A DNA stretch of 64,000 nt. Source: Aquatica leii. Its lineage: Eukaryota > Arthropoda > Insecta > Coleoptera > Lampyridae. Numbering within the stretch: the stretch's first letter is position 1; each line of letters opens with the position of its first letter. Where the stretch lies: positions 5,296,001 to 5,360,000 of the forward strand of contig CM069435.1 of assembly GCA_035610365.1 (NCBI GenBank), given 5' to 3'. Shown piece after piece: positions 24,201 through 32,722 of the stretch. Both the position numbers and the translations under genes were made by a program. A model generated the notes under the pieces. That model was not told the DNA's origin. It did not search any database and worked only from the letters and a program-made list of their open reading frames with translations.

Positions 24201-24450
24201 AGCTAGAAGATAAGTTGAATATGGTAGGATGGTAGGATTGTTCTAAGTATGTGTTGATAGCTAACTATTTAAACAATTGCAGTAAGTGTCTGAGTTAGAG
24301 ACGCAAATTAAAAGGACCGATAGTGAGTTAGTGGCAAAAACACGCGAGTTAACCGAAGTATCAAACGAATTACATAATTGTAAATTAATATTAGAAAGTA
24401 TAACACAATTAACTAATGTTGTTGTTGTTTTGATTTTGTTCGAATTTTAA
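15255..24450 (+). CDS. CIP2A: CIP2A-like protein (inhibitor of PP2A), partial, at least five exons
   Basis: Exons: 15255-15456 (donor uncertain), 22587-22841, 22895-23484, 23533-24223 and probably 24295-24450. The last ends in TAA with AATAAA just after. Junctions at 22842, 23485 and 24224 are GT; the phases fit through exon 4. The first exon encodes [20 protein letters not shown], like the armadillo-type repeats of CIP2A. Exons 2-4 continue the alpha-helical repeats ([30 protein letters not shown]), then FFTHLM, and a coiled coil from about 23800 ([12 protein letters not shown]). In animals CIP2A binds PP2A and TOPBP1. 5' exons are not in view, and the coiled coil is shorter than in the roughly 900-residue family. 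Gyp-B1 lies in the 7.1-kb intron. The last splice site is weak, so a truncated or damaged gene is possible. Confidence 0.72.
15890..16129 (+). repeat. 5' LTR fragment of Gyp-B1
   Basis: From about 15940 to 16129 it is nearly identical to 21741-21938 (TGTCGTGTTATTTGTTC, CTCCGGGAAAACTGTGC), ending CCACGTAACA. Upstream of about 15890 the similarity ends. It is followed by primer-binding-like sequence: GCTGCCCAACTC at 16136, and TGGCACCCAACTG at about 16179. Confidence 0.8.
16518..17075 (+). pseudogene. Gyp-B1 gag remnant
   Basis: A 119-codon frame ([34 protein letters not shown]) followed in another frame by [18 protein letters not shown]. The position between leader and pol, and the length, suggest gag. 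No zinc knuckle or major homology domain is visible, so this is inferred from position. It is joined to the middle of RT near 17055 by a deletion. Confidence 0.5.
17055..18100 (+). pseudogene. Gyp-B1 reverse transcriptase (second half) and RNase H
   Basis: It begins at [15 protein letters not shown] residues near 17055 and runs through [24 protein letters not shown] (catalytic YLDD intact), [19 protein letters not shown] and [11 protein letters not shown]. RNase H follows: [10 protein letters not shown], then in shifted frames the connection [20 protein letters not shown] and SDVLSRSI. Fingers, palm start and protease are absent. The frame changes at least three times, and stops are present at 17282 and 17642. 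Confidence 0.85.
18088..19187 (+). pseudogene. Gyp-B1 integrase, heavily frameshifted
   Basis: The N-terminus ([16 protein letters not shown]) is followed, in several frames, by the HHCC region (the [15 protein letters not shown] stretch near 18270-18300), then [18 protein letters not shown] of the catalytic core. The C-terminal part is the best preserved (18876-19187): [45 protein letters not shown]. It matches Gyp-D (61685-63274), which is much better preserved. Not functional. Confidence 0.8.
19188..20803 (+). other. Gyp-B1 3' untranslated region
   Basis: About 1.6 kb without a supported gene. Short frames at 20156-20464 show no family resemblance. It contains a G-rich stretch near 19948 and ends in GGTGGGGGGAG (20790-20800), the likely polypurine tract just before the 3' LTR. 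Confidence 0.6.
20804..21938 (+). repeat. 3' LTR of Gyp-B1 (1,135 bp)
   Basis: It starts TGTTATGTTAAAAAG after the polypurine tract and ends CCACGTAACA. Homologous LTR sequences occur at 109-220, at 24544-24559 continued at 30315-30640, and at 41146-41470. Confidence 0.82.
21939..22586. other. Post-LTR primer-binding-like sequence and intron tail
   Basis: Immediately after the 3' LTR, TTTGGCTGCCCAACTCAAGG repeats the leader that follows the 5' LTR (16130-16165). This hints at a former tandem or recombined element. After about 21985 the sequence is unrecognised intron DNA, ending in a TTTTAG acceptor at 22586. Confidence 0.6.
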
Positions 24451-24559
24451 AAAAATAAATTACTAATTTTAATAGAACCAGTGGACCTTGGAATTGTTGA
24501 TTTAGAAAAAACCTTAAAAATTCGTTTAAGACATTTGGATGTTGTTATGTTAAAAGTTG

Positions 24560-26045
24560 TGTTGTCGATTTTGTCGACATGTCAGGATTAACTCAATGTC
24601 ATTAATTTGAACCCAAAATAAACGTTTATTTATGGAACGCCGTTTTACTTTTTATTGACCGTTTTTATACGTAACTTATAAAATAACTTCTTGTGCATAT
24701 TAAAAATGTTTGTATGGAACGCCGTTTTGCTTTTTATTACTAAATTTAATTCCGTTGCGTTCAAACAAACTTCAATTTTTATTAAGTTTATTTTTATGTT
24801 TGTCTATTTATTTTAGTACATTTAAATGGTTTGTTGAACAAACTTAACACATTTAAATTGTTAAATAAAAACGTATTTATTGATGCAATACAATTTGCTC
24901 AAAATTTCTAACAATCATATTAAAAACTTTAATTTAAACTGAGAAAAAAAGTATATGAGCAAACATTTTAATTCATGTAACACTTTTTATATAACAAACA
25001 AAAAATAAGAATCATTTAAATTGTAGAATTAAAATGCATGTCGAATTAAAATGTTACATGAATTAAAATGTTTGTTGATAATTTTAATTCTTCAATTTTA
25101 AATCAAGAACAAAATTACCAACAAACATATTAATTCTGAATTAAAATGTTTGTTGATAATTTTAATTCTTCAATTTTAAATCAAGAATTAATTTTACCAA
25201 CAAACATATTAATTCTGAATTTAAATGTTTGTTGATAATTTTAATTCTTCAATTTTAATTGGCGCTGTAGGTTGCGGAGGTTGTGAGTACTTTAACCAGT
25301 GGTAAACTTGCACTATAGTTTGGTTAAAGTACTCACAACTTCCGCAACTTACAGCGCCAATTAAAATTGAAGAATTAAAATTATCAACAAACATTTTAAT
25401 TCAGAATTAATATGTTTGTTGGTAGTTTTATTCTTGATTTAAAATTGAAGAATTAAAATTATCAACAAACATTTTAATTCAGAATTAATATGTTTGTTGG
25501 TAATTTTGTTCTTGATTTTAAATTAAAGAATTAAAATTATCAACAAACATTTTAATTCATGTAACATTTTAATTCGACATGCATTTTAATTCTACAATTT
25601 AAATGATTCTTATTTTTTGTTTGTTATATAAAAAGTGTTACATGAATTAAAATGTTTGTTCATATACTTTTTTTCTCAGTTTAAATTAAAGTTTTTAATA
25701 TGATTGTTAGAAATTTTGAGCAAATTGTATTGCATCAATAAATACGTTTTTATTTAACAATTTAAATGTGTAAAGTTTGTTCAACAAACCATTTAAATGT
25801 ACTAAAATAAATAAACAAACATAAAAATAAACTTAATAAAAATTGAAGTTTGTTTGAATGCAACGGAATTAAATTTAGTAATAAAAAGCAAAACGGCGTT
25901 CCATATTTATTCAACATAAAAAATATAAAAAGAGAACAGAGCGCATACTTAACGTGTAACGCGACTCGCGTCCTCCCCCCGGCTTCTTTGCGTGCGCACC
26001 CAAATGGGGCTGCTTCAGGTCGCATTCGAAGGCAGGGCGCCAACA
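24560..26045 (-). repeat. 3' LTR of Gyp-C, interrupted by a foldback element
   Basis: The LTR is present as 24560-24630 and 25906-26045. Together they equal the 205-base LTR at 30110-30314, with scattered substitutions. The break carries short TTTAT duplications on both sides of the insert. Confidence 0.88.
24631..25905. repeat. Foldback element: 1.2-kb palindrome with internal repeats
   Basis: Bases 24713-25905 form a long inverted repeat with arms of about 590 bases around a centre near 25300. The ends are TATGGAACGCCGTTTTGC and its complement. The left end has a second copy of the terminus, TATGGAACGCCGTTTTAC, at 24631, about 80 bases outside the first. Each arm contains tandem AT-rich units of roughly 95 bases with the phrase TTTGTTGATAATTTTAATTC. 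The hairpin centre is less AT-rich (GGCGCTGTAGGTTGCGGAGG). No frame. It sits inside the Gyp-C 3' LTR. Confidence 0.92.
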
Positions 26046-26353
26046 ACTCGAGCATCCTGATTCATTTGCGTCCCCGCAAATACAGACTACTACTACATTA
26101 TTAACAAACAAATGATTACTCTACAGATTTCAAAGCAAATGTACTTATTACTACTTACCTAACATAGTCTTCAAACCTTCGCGGCACTTTTTGTACACGT
26201 TTACCCGGCACTGGTGGATCGGGTTCAACCCTCTCCGGTTCACTATCACTTTCACTTTTCTTTTGTGCGTTGTCGTTTGCTCCAGATTCGTCCTCGGTGG
26301 TCGACTCGAGTTCTCCGTCCGATGAACTTTCTTCGTCGTCCGGTAGCTTGTAT

Positions 26354-27367
26354 TCAGCTGGCTAACGTGGGCCGTGGTGGTAAAATAACCCTCCTCCGTA
26401 ACCACCTAGGGCCTCTGTATTTTGGCTGTAATTTTGTGCTCTCACCTGTCGCAGTAGGTACTCGTCGCAGCATCACGATATCTCCGATGTTGTAAGTAAC
26501 CCCCTTGAATCGTTTCACATCGTAGCGCAATTTGTATTTTCTCTGCTCCTGCAGGATTGTTTCCCGGATCTCCTTCTGGATGTTTTCCGATGGCGTCCAC
26601 TCAGCATCCTCGCCCTCTACGTACGATGACAGTGGACCGTTCACAAATCTTGGAAGATATCCGCGTGGTACTTCGAAAGGCAATTTAGCTGTCGTTTTAT
26701 TTGGCACGACATTCAAATTTCTCTCAATCTCCCGGAAATTGTTGTCCCATCTTGTTTCATCTTCCATCGCTACCGTTTTCGCTGGTATAATTGTGCGGTT
26801 AGTTCGTTCCACTTGGCCGTTTGCGCGAGGCCACTGGGTCGCATTGAGAGTGTGTCGAATTCCATACTTGGCAACAAAGTCCGCAAACTTCGATAAGGTA
26901 AATCTCGTCCCTCGGTCACTTACGATTCGATGAGGAATCCCGTACTCGCTCATTAAATTCTCAAGCGCGTTTATTGTTGCATCCGTTTTCGTGTTCAGCA
27001 TTGCAAATATTTTAACATATTTGGTTAGCGCATTTACCGCTACTAACAAATAACTATTTCCCTGGTCACTATTAACGAAAAGGCCCAGATGATCGATGTG
27101 TAGCCGCGAGAATGGTCGCCTCGGTGGTTCAATCGGATTCGATGCACCCGGCCGCTTTCCTCCTGGCACTTGACTCAATAAACACTCGGCACAAGTATTA
27201 ATATGTTGTCTAACGTAACGTTTCATTTGCGGAAACCAATACAGCGTTCTAATGTTGGCACACGTGCGATCTACTCCGCCATGTCCTAATAGATCATGAT
27301 TCTTCACAACGACACTCTTGCGCAGCGCATGTAATATCACATACAGCTGTTTGTCGCGTCCGTTCAC
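26354..27367 (-). CDS. Gyp-C integrase
   Basis: An open 337-codon frame. The zinc-binding domain has HDLLGHGG (His-x4-His) and CAEC. The catalytic triad is IDHLG (first Asp), VSDRGTRF (second Asp) and QVERTNRT (Glu), with the spacing of a D,D-35-E enzyme. The C-terminal part includes YDVKRFKGVTYNIGDIVMLR. The start shown is the first Met in a frame that overlaps the RNase H frame by four bases, so the native protein was a longer Pol. It looks intact as a domain, while its element lacks a complete RT. Confidence 0.85.
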   Translation of the reverse strand: MNGRDKQLYVILHALRKSVVVKNHDLLGHGGVDRTCANIRTLYWFPQMKRYVRQHINTCAECLLSQVPGGKRPGASNPIEPPRRPFSRLHIDHLGLFVNSDQGNSYLLVAVNALTKYVKIFAMLNTKTDATINALENLMSEYGIPHRIVSDRGTRFTLSKFADFVAKYGIRHTLNATQWPRANGQVERTNRTIIPAKTVAMEDETRWDNNFREIERNLNVVPNKTTAKLPFEVPRGYLPRFVNGPLSSYVEGEDAEWTPSENIQKEIRETILQEQRKYKLRYDVKRFKGVTYNIGDIVMLRRVPTATGESTKLQPKYRGPRWLRRRVILPPRPTLAS

Positions 27368-28885
27368 TTCACATGCGCGATAAAGATTACCATTTTTAAA
27401 ACATAACCTTGAATTTGTTCTTTTTCTCCCGCTGTTAATTCTACTTCGCTCTTTTGTAATAATTTGATTTTATTCCCTAGGTCCCTATCACTTCTCTGTA
27501 TCATAGTTATATGATCACTTTCATCCATTGTTTGTAACACTTTTACCTTGTCGCACAACGTCGGCATCGTGTCCGTATTTTTTTCAACGGGCGCTCGAGA
27601 TAACGCAACCGCATGCATCATTTTCGCACTAGGTCTATATCTAAGTTCCAAATCGAACTCACTCAGCAGGTAATACCACCTCGCAATTTGGGGAATTTTT
27701 TGTCTTTTGCGCGTCAAGATACACTAAAGCTTGACAGTCTGTGTACACTACAAATTTTACTCCGATTAGGAAATTACCTAACTTATTCACACAATACACT
27801 ATCGCCATTAGTTCTAACTTGGACGAGTGATAATTTTTCTCAACCTCGCTTGTCTTTTTGCTGATGTAGTACACGGCATGTAATTTTTTCTGGTCTTCGC
27901 CCTGCATCAATATTCCTGCTAATCCGGCGGACGGTGCATCGGTAAACAGTGCAGTTACGTTTGCATTCCGATCATACAGTTTCAAGATGGAGGGGCTCAC
28001 TAGGGCTCTTTTCAAATCCTCAAAGGCTGCATCCTTCTCGAAGCTCCATTTAAACTTGGTCGCTTTGCGTGTCAAATCGCTAAGGTATTTCGCTCTCGTT
28101 ACGTAATTTTTCTTAAAACGTTGGAAGTACGAAGTCAATCCAAGGAAGCGTCGCACCTCATGCACGTTTGTCGGTCGGGGAAACTTTGTTATTGCAACCG
28201 TTTTGTTATGCCCCGGCCGTACCCTGCTTGCGCTAATTATGTATCCCAAATAATTCATTTCCTTACTACCAAAATGGCACTTGCGTAATTTCAATCTAAG
28301 TTTCACTCGTCGCAAGGCTTCAAACACCAACCGTAATCTCCGTAGCTTATCATCCCAATGTCGTGCTGGAATCATAATGTCGTCCAGATAGAACATCGCT
28401 ACTTTGTTTCTCAAGGATCCCAGCATCATGTTGATGAGTTTGCTAAACTCGTATGGCACGTTTGTTAGACCAAAAATTAATAGAAACTCGTTTCGTTCTC
28501 CGAACACTAATTTGTCGTCGATTTTGGCATAGGCGATTTTGGCACCTTCCGTGAAGCTTCTACCTACTAACACTCCAATGGGTTGTGTTTCGTTCGGTAC
28601 CTTGAACACTTCAACTCCAGGTACGCGTGCACCGTCGATCTCGACCGTTGCGTTAGCCTTACGATTGCAGCGTATCGCTGGACTCTCCTTTCCAAACCTG
28701 TATATTTCTTGGTTGTTCGCCGTAATCTCAGAGGGGCCAAAAAGTTTGTTAAAGACCGTCGCTTGCGCTGTACAGATCGAACTTCCTGTATCCACCCTAG
28801 CGTTTACTGTTTCGCCGTTTATTGTGATTTTTCGCAGGAATTTTCTTACCGTATCTCGCGTCTGAGGTACACAAATATTCATCAC
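27364..28885 (-). pseudogene. Gyp-C protease fused to partial RT and RNase H
   Basis: The frame 28885-27659 (408 codons) starts with an aspartic protease: VDTGSSICT is the active site, with GVLVGRSF as the ILG-like motif. It then passes directly into FGLTNVPYEFSKL and AMFYLDDIMIPA of RT. The fingers and first catalytic Asp are therefore absent, an in-frame deletion of roughly 150 residues. RT thumb, RFLGLTSYFQRF and RNase H (ALFTDAPSAGL, KLELMAIVYCV, VVYTDCQAL) follow. The frame shifts near 27700 into 27717-27364, which carries LRYRPSAKMMHAVALSR, the RNase H tail. RNase H and YLDD are kept, but RT cannot work. Confidence 0.88.
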
Positions 28886-28943
28886 ACTGTTTCTGCTGGC
28901 AGGGCTGTTGCTTTGGCTGCCCCGATCCGCTAGTCGCTCATTT

Positions 28944-29853
28944 CTAGGTGTGCTCGTTACCCGTTTGTTTCGCTTGGTACAATTTTCTCTCTCGCGTTTT
29001 CTTGCTCGAACTATTCCCGTCGGAACGATTTCGATAAACCACTTCTCTCGTTCGCGTCACTCTTTGTAATGCCATAATTTCGTGCATTAAGTCATACGCG
29101 TCATGATGCTCTTTTACCATTAACCCCGCTATTAATGTCTTCTGCCACAACCCGGACACTATTCCCACACAGCACACTTCTATCTTAATGATATCCTACC
29201 GATATCTCATACTAGATATGCGTATATATTCGTGGGATATCAATTTTATCGCCGACTAATATCCTATAGACATCCTGGGTAAAGCAGAATGACACAGAAT
29301 TGGATATCCTACAGACAACTAAGTTTTTATTGCACAAAAATATTACAAAACCTTAAAAAATCCCCATTTAAAAAGAATCCATTTTGTTTAACAATAAGTA
29401 ATAATATTTAAGAATAGAGACGATTAATTTTAGATTATTTTTTCTTTGGACCTGGACTGGTGTTGATCTCCTAAATATATCATTTTTATGATATCCCATG
29501 GATATTGTTTAAATAGCCGGGACATACATCTATGAAGAAACTGACATGTATGGGTTTCCTCCTTGCTCTCACTAAATGTCAATTTTAAAATATTGCACAA
29601 TCGTAGTTTTTCATGAAAATACACCTCCACATCCACGCTTTTCCATGCGTCTCCAGAATACTGTCACGCTCTCACGTAAATCGAATGTTGCTTTGAATTC
29701 GTATTCAAACTCTTCCCAAGTTTGGATCCTATTCCTCCGCACATGGTACCAATCTCGTGCAGCGGCCACTAGGTGAATTCGCGCGGTTTCTAGCTTGATC
29801 TCCTTCGACCAATTGTGTAGAGTTGCGCTGGTATTTACCTTTTCATTTTTCAT
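28944..29853 (-). pseudogene. Gyp-C gag, interrupted
   Basis: The frame 29853-29611 has LHNWSKEIKLETARIHLVAA and WYHVRRNRIQTWEEFEYEFKATF, a typical gag core of this group. It continues as VEVYFHEKLRLCNILKLTFSES to about 29570 and resumes at 29177 (YDLMHEIMALQRVTRT). A foreign AT-rich piece of about 380 bases (29185-29560), carrying repeated GATATCC motifs, lies between. A related gag piece with an extra 130 bases is at 40385-40700. Confidence 0.75.
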
Positions 29854-30109
29854 AAAACATTTGCTCGCTTCGCATTCGATTTTCTTCCATTCTCGTCATC
29901 ATACATCCACAACTAACGGAGTACTCGTTTCCGTTTCCATCATCGACGCTGCTGATTGCGCTTCTCTGGATTTGGCACACGCCTGCACCGCACTCGTCTC
30001 CTCGCTGAAGTTAAAAATGGCTTCATCCTGTTCTCGTGGTTCTACCATCTTTGACCGTTCACAATTTGCCGCGCTAACACTTTATTACGTTACTATCCCA
30101 CTTCTGAAT

Positions 30110-30314
30110 TGTTGTCGATTTTGTCGACATGTCAGGATTAACTCAATGTCATTAATTTATACCTAAAATAAACGTTTATTCAACATAAAAAATGTAAAAA
30201 TAGAACAGAGCGCGTACTTAACGTGTAACGCAAATGGCGTCCTCCACCCGACTCCTTTGCGTGCGCACCCAAATGGGGCCGCCTCAGGTCGCATTCGAAG
30301 GCAGGGCGCCAACA
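30110..30314 (-). repeat. 5' LTR of Gyp-C
   Basis: It runs from TGTTGTCGATTTTGTCGACA to GGCGCCAACA. A nearly identical copy is at 40939-41145 within the duplicated block. Confidence 0.9.
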
Positions 30315-30910
30315 GTTGGTAGTTCAATTTTCGCGTATAAAAATTTCTTCAAGTACTGAATTTGTCCCTCGACACGCCCACTCCTATTCTTTCGTCAAGA
30401 TGTCAAATTTTAGACAGCAGATTTTATTTCACTTCCTGTAAGATAATCGACGAGATGGCATAATTGGAAAAATTTCCAGAACGTCACGTTATTGAAACGT
30501 AACTATTTTCACCTTCAAGGGTCAGAAACGTTCATCAGGATTGTACTTCTTTTGAGATGAGCTGATATTATAAATTGTTTTGTTAAGTACGGAATTAGCT
30601 AATCCCCTACTGGATAAAACCTAACTGTAAAGACAAATAAGGAGCTCTAAAACATGCCGGAGTTTACAAAATTTCTTTTTCCTGTGGATCAAGTTATATA
30701 GGACAGACAAGACTCTATTGAAGTTAGAGTAAAAGAACATATGGCTGACTGCAAACACCGCAGATTTACTAAATCAGCAGTGGCAGAACACGTGTTGAAC
30801 CAAGAACACACGCTAAACTTTGACCAAACTAAAGTGTTGGTTAGAACTCGTTTCTACTTTCCTTGACTAATCCGCGAAGCTGTGGAAATAGAAAAACATC
30901 CATATAATAT

Positions 30911-31381
30911 TGAAACGTTCGAGAAATTATTTGCAAAGCCTTCTAGAAGCTGTTATCCATCTTCTAGAAGATATACCGAAAAATGGGGATCGCTCCAGAA
31001 GCATTTCCGTATGTGTATATATACCGACGAGACAGATCGTAGGTCAGTTATTGCCGTAAAGCGAATGGAGCAGTATTAAGAAGATTATTCAAGTGAAGAT
31101 AAATAAGTGAGTAGCACGTGCGAAGTTTTAAGTAAATAACAGTGTACACCGAATCGAGTGAACGTGACTTATAGTGTAAACAAACAAGTTAGTGGCTTTA
31201 TCTTATCGTCGCGTAAGTGATAGCATAATTATTGTTTTGTATAAATTACAGTAAGTTTCTATCCTTAGATATTTAAATTTAATTAGTTCGGTTAATTTCA
31301 AAGTGTACATATTTCTAGAATAAGTAAACGTATTTTTAGTCGTTTTAAATAAATTAGTTTTTAATAAATAAACTCGCAACA
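30911..31381. mobile_element. Solo LTR, 471 bp, in the Penelope nuclease
   Basis: It begins TGAAACGTTCG and ends CTCGCAACA, with ATAT duplicated on both sides (30907-30910, 31382-31385). The uninterrupted sequence is seen in copy B at about 41735. No gene; a weak 65-codon frame inside (30882-31079) is not supported. The family is unknown, but it is not the Gyp-B or Gyp-C LTR. Confidence 0.82.
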
Positions 31382-31575
31382 ATATGAACCAAGAAGACGG
31401 TTTAAGGCTCTTTGGCTACCAGTAATATATCCTCTAAGACCTTCTTGGAAAGAACACAAACACTCACTCCGAGGAATAACGAAGTCAGTCAAGCGGTAAC
31501 GTCCGTTAATCACGCTAATCGCTATTGATATAAATTTCCTCACTTACACTTTTTCCTTCAGTGACATTTACCACT

Positions 31576-31610
31576 CTGAAGATGCAAACTGCAATGTCTT
31601 GCGAAACGTC
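31576..31610 (+). ncRNA. Hammerhead-like ribozyme core, copy A
   Basis: CTGAAGA, then a GCAA/TTGC stem closing an 11-base loop, then GAAACGTC. This follows the hammerhead layout CUGAUGA-stem II-GAAAC-GUC, with one substitution (A for U) in the first box. Hammerheads are known from Penelope-like elements. Stem I is short (ACT/AGT), so activity is doubtful. Confidence 0.5.
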
Positions 31611-31720
31611 AGTTTGTTTGAGTTCACGGACAACAATACGGCAAAGGCCAAGTTCTACTTCTTGTTTTTGCTCTTAAGGAGAGTCTAGGACCAAGCCTAG
31701 GTTTGGGTGTTTAGCGGTCT

Positions 31721-32415
31721 AAGCCGAAAGTCGCTTATAAACATGTTTCCGTTATTAAAATATTTACACAACCTTGCGGATTTTCCATAAGGAATTGTTA
31801 CATCAAAATTAAAATAACTTATAAGAAAAAAAAATGCGTTTAATATTCTATTATTTTCGTTTTTGACGTCTGTTATTCTACTTAATCTTTTTTTTTATAC
31901 ACAAACGATCCTCACGTTACCAAAAATTAATTTATGTACAAAATCATCTTCTTATTGGCACAAATAATATATAAAAACTACTTCAAACAAAGATTTTCGA
32001 CATTATTAAAGCAGCCCATTATAATCAACGTTGCTAATTAAATACAAATTTAGATTTTAGAGTCTCTCGAAATACATTAAAACTGACGTTTATATACAAT
32101 TTATACAAATAACTTATCATATTCTATACAAGAGACACTAAACAGTACTTTCATAACACTTCTTGTTTTTAACATATGCAGTCGATTTCCTTGTCCTTAA
32201 AATCTTTCCAAACAACTTATTCCTAAGTAAATTAGTACATTAGTAAACTTATAAAGTACAATCAAATAAATTATCACAAATCTAAAACATATACACCTCA
32301 AGACTATCGGATAAAATTCGAGTAGTGAGTAATTGACCTATAGAAATTACTTTATACATCCACAATTAACGTGGAACATCTTCCAAATCACATTTATACA
32401 ATTACTAGAAATATA
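31721..32415. other. Non-coding DNA shared with copy B
   Basis: AT-rich, nearly the same as 42040-42747. It may include the 3' UTR of the ORP-like gene on the minus strand. No frames or repeats stand out. Confidence 0.6.
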
Positions 32416-32697
32416 TTAGTCATCATCTGTAACAAACCCTGTTCTAGCTTGCTGATGTTGATTCCTTTGTAGTATGTGAAGGCATTGGAAGAGACAATGT
32501 AAGGAAGCCGCAGAAGTAGCTTTAAGTAACAATAAGTTAGGATCGGTAAAGCATTTACCACCTGAAGATTCGATAACACGACAGAGAGCTGCATCCGCTT
32601 GTTCAGTCTGTTGCAGTTGAGTTCTTACACTTCCCATTGCATCTAACACAGCTAAATGTTCACGGGGAGGTAACGGAGGGTTATGAACACTAATTGC
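32416..32697 (-). pseudogene. Duplicated second exon of the ORP10/11-like gene
   Basis: 282 bases almost identical to 42748-43029, with the same TAA and the same splice acceptor (CAG at 32698-32700). It encodes REHLAVLDAMGSVRTQL, LLLLKATSAASLHCL and LHILQRNQHQQ. The first exon and its splice donor are absent, because homology stops at 32722. Without a PH exon nearby, this is a non-functional copy. Confidence 0.88.
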
Positions 32698-32722
32698 CTG
32701 AAACGATACGTTATAAAAAACG

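Larger units (their letters stand above)
24560..30314 (-). mobile_element. Gyp-C: Ty3/Gypsy element inserted in a Gyp-B LTR
   Basis: LTRs of about 205 bases (TGTTGTCGA...GCGCCAACA) bound it at 24560-26045 (interrupted) and 30110-30314. It has a 4-bp GTTG target-site duplication (24556-24559, 30315-30318), usual for Gypsy. On the minus strand the order is gag (29853-28944, interrupted), protease, RT, RNase H (28885-27364) and integrase (27367-26354). RT lacks its first half, so it is defective, but the integrase is open. The element is younger than the Gyp-B LTR it entered. Confidence 0.9.
24544..30640 (+). repeat. Gyp-B LTR fragment split by Gyp-C
   Basis: The left piece 24544-24559 (TGTTATGTTAAAAGTTG) and the right piece 30315-30640 (GTTGGTAGTTCAATTTTCG..., GTCAAATTTTAGACAG, GGAATTAGCTAATCCCCTAC) are contiguous in the LTR at 20804 onward. 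Gyp-C occupies 24560-30314 between them, with GTTG repeated on both sides. The LTR is cut at its right end, where a Penelope piece begins. Confidence 0.85.
30641..31720 (+). mobile_element. Penelope-like element 3' end, copy A (GIY-YIG endonuclease)
   Basis: The translated pieces GVYKIS.SCGS.YIGQT, SIEVRVKEHMADCKHRR, SAVAEHVLNQEH and VLVRTRFYFP are the GIY-YIG nuclease at the C-terminus of Penelope retroelements. One frame change and stop codons break it. The nuclease is interrupted by a solo LTR at 30911-31381 and resumes as NMNQEDG at 31384. The following 3' region holds a hammerhead-like motif. RT is absent, so it is 5' truncated, as is common for the family. Confidence 0.82.
29690..32722. 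repeat. Segmental duplication, copy A
   Basis: Nearly the whole block matches 40385-43053 in the same order: gag end, Gyp-C LTR, Gyp-B LTR piece, Penelope end, about 1 kb of non-coding DNA and the ORP exon. Copy A lacks about 130 bases of gag present in B (40537-40665) and has a solo LTR (30911-31381) that B lacks. The match stops at 32722, inside the 45-bp ORP intron, and at the left about 29690. Confidence 0.9.

Noticed and set aside
24453..24543. A further CIP2A exon after 24450
   Set aside because: A short frame (PVDLGIVDLEKTLKIRL) is open and could be coding, but there is no clear acceptor phase and it ends at the Gyp-B LTR. Left unassigned.
25762..26111. Short frames in the Gyp-C 3' LTR
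   Set aside because: They cross the foldback border and the LTR; similar frames recur wherever the LTR is copied (for example 40914-41099).
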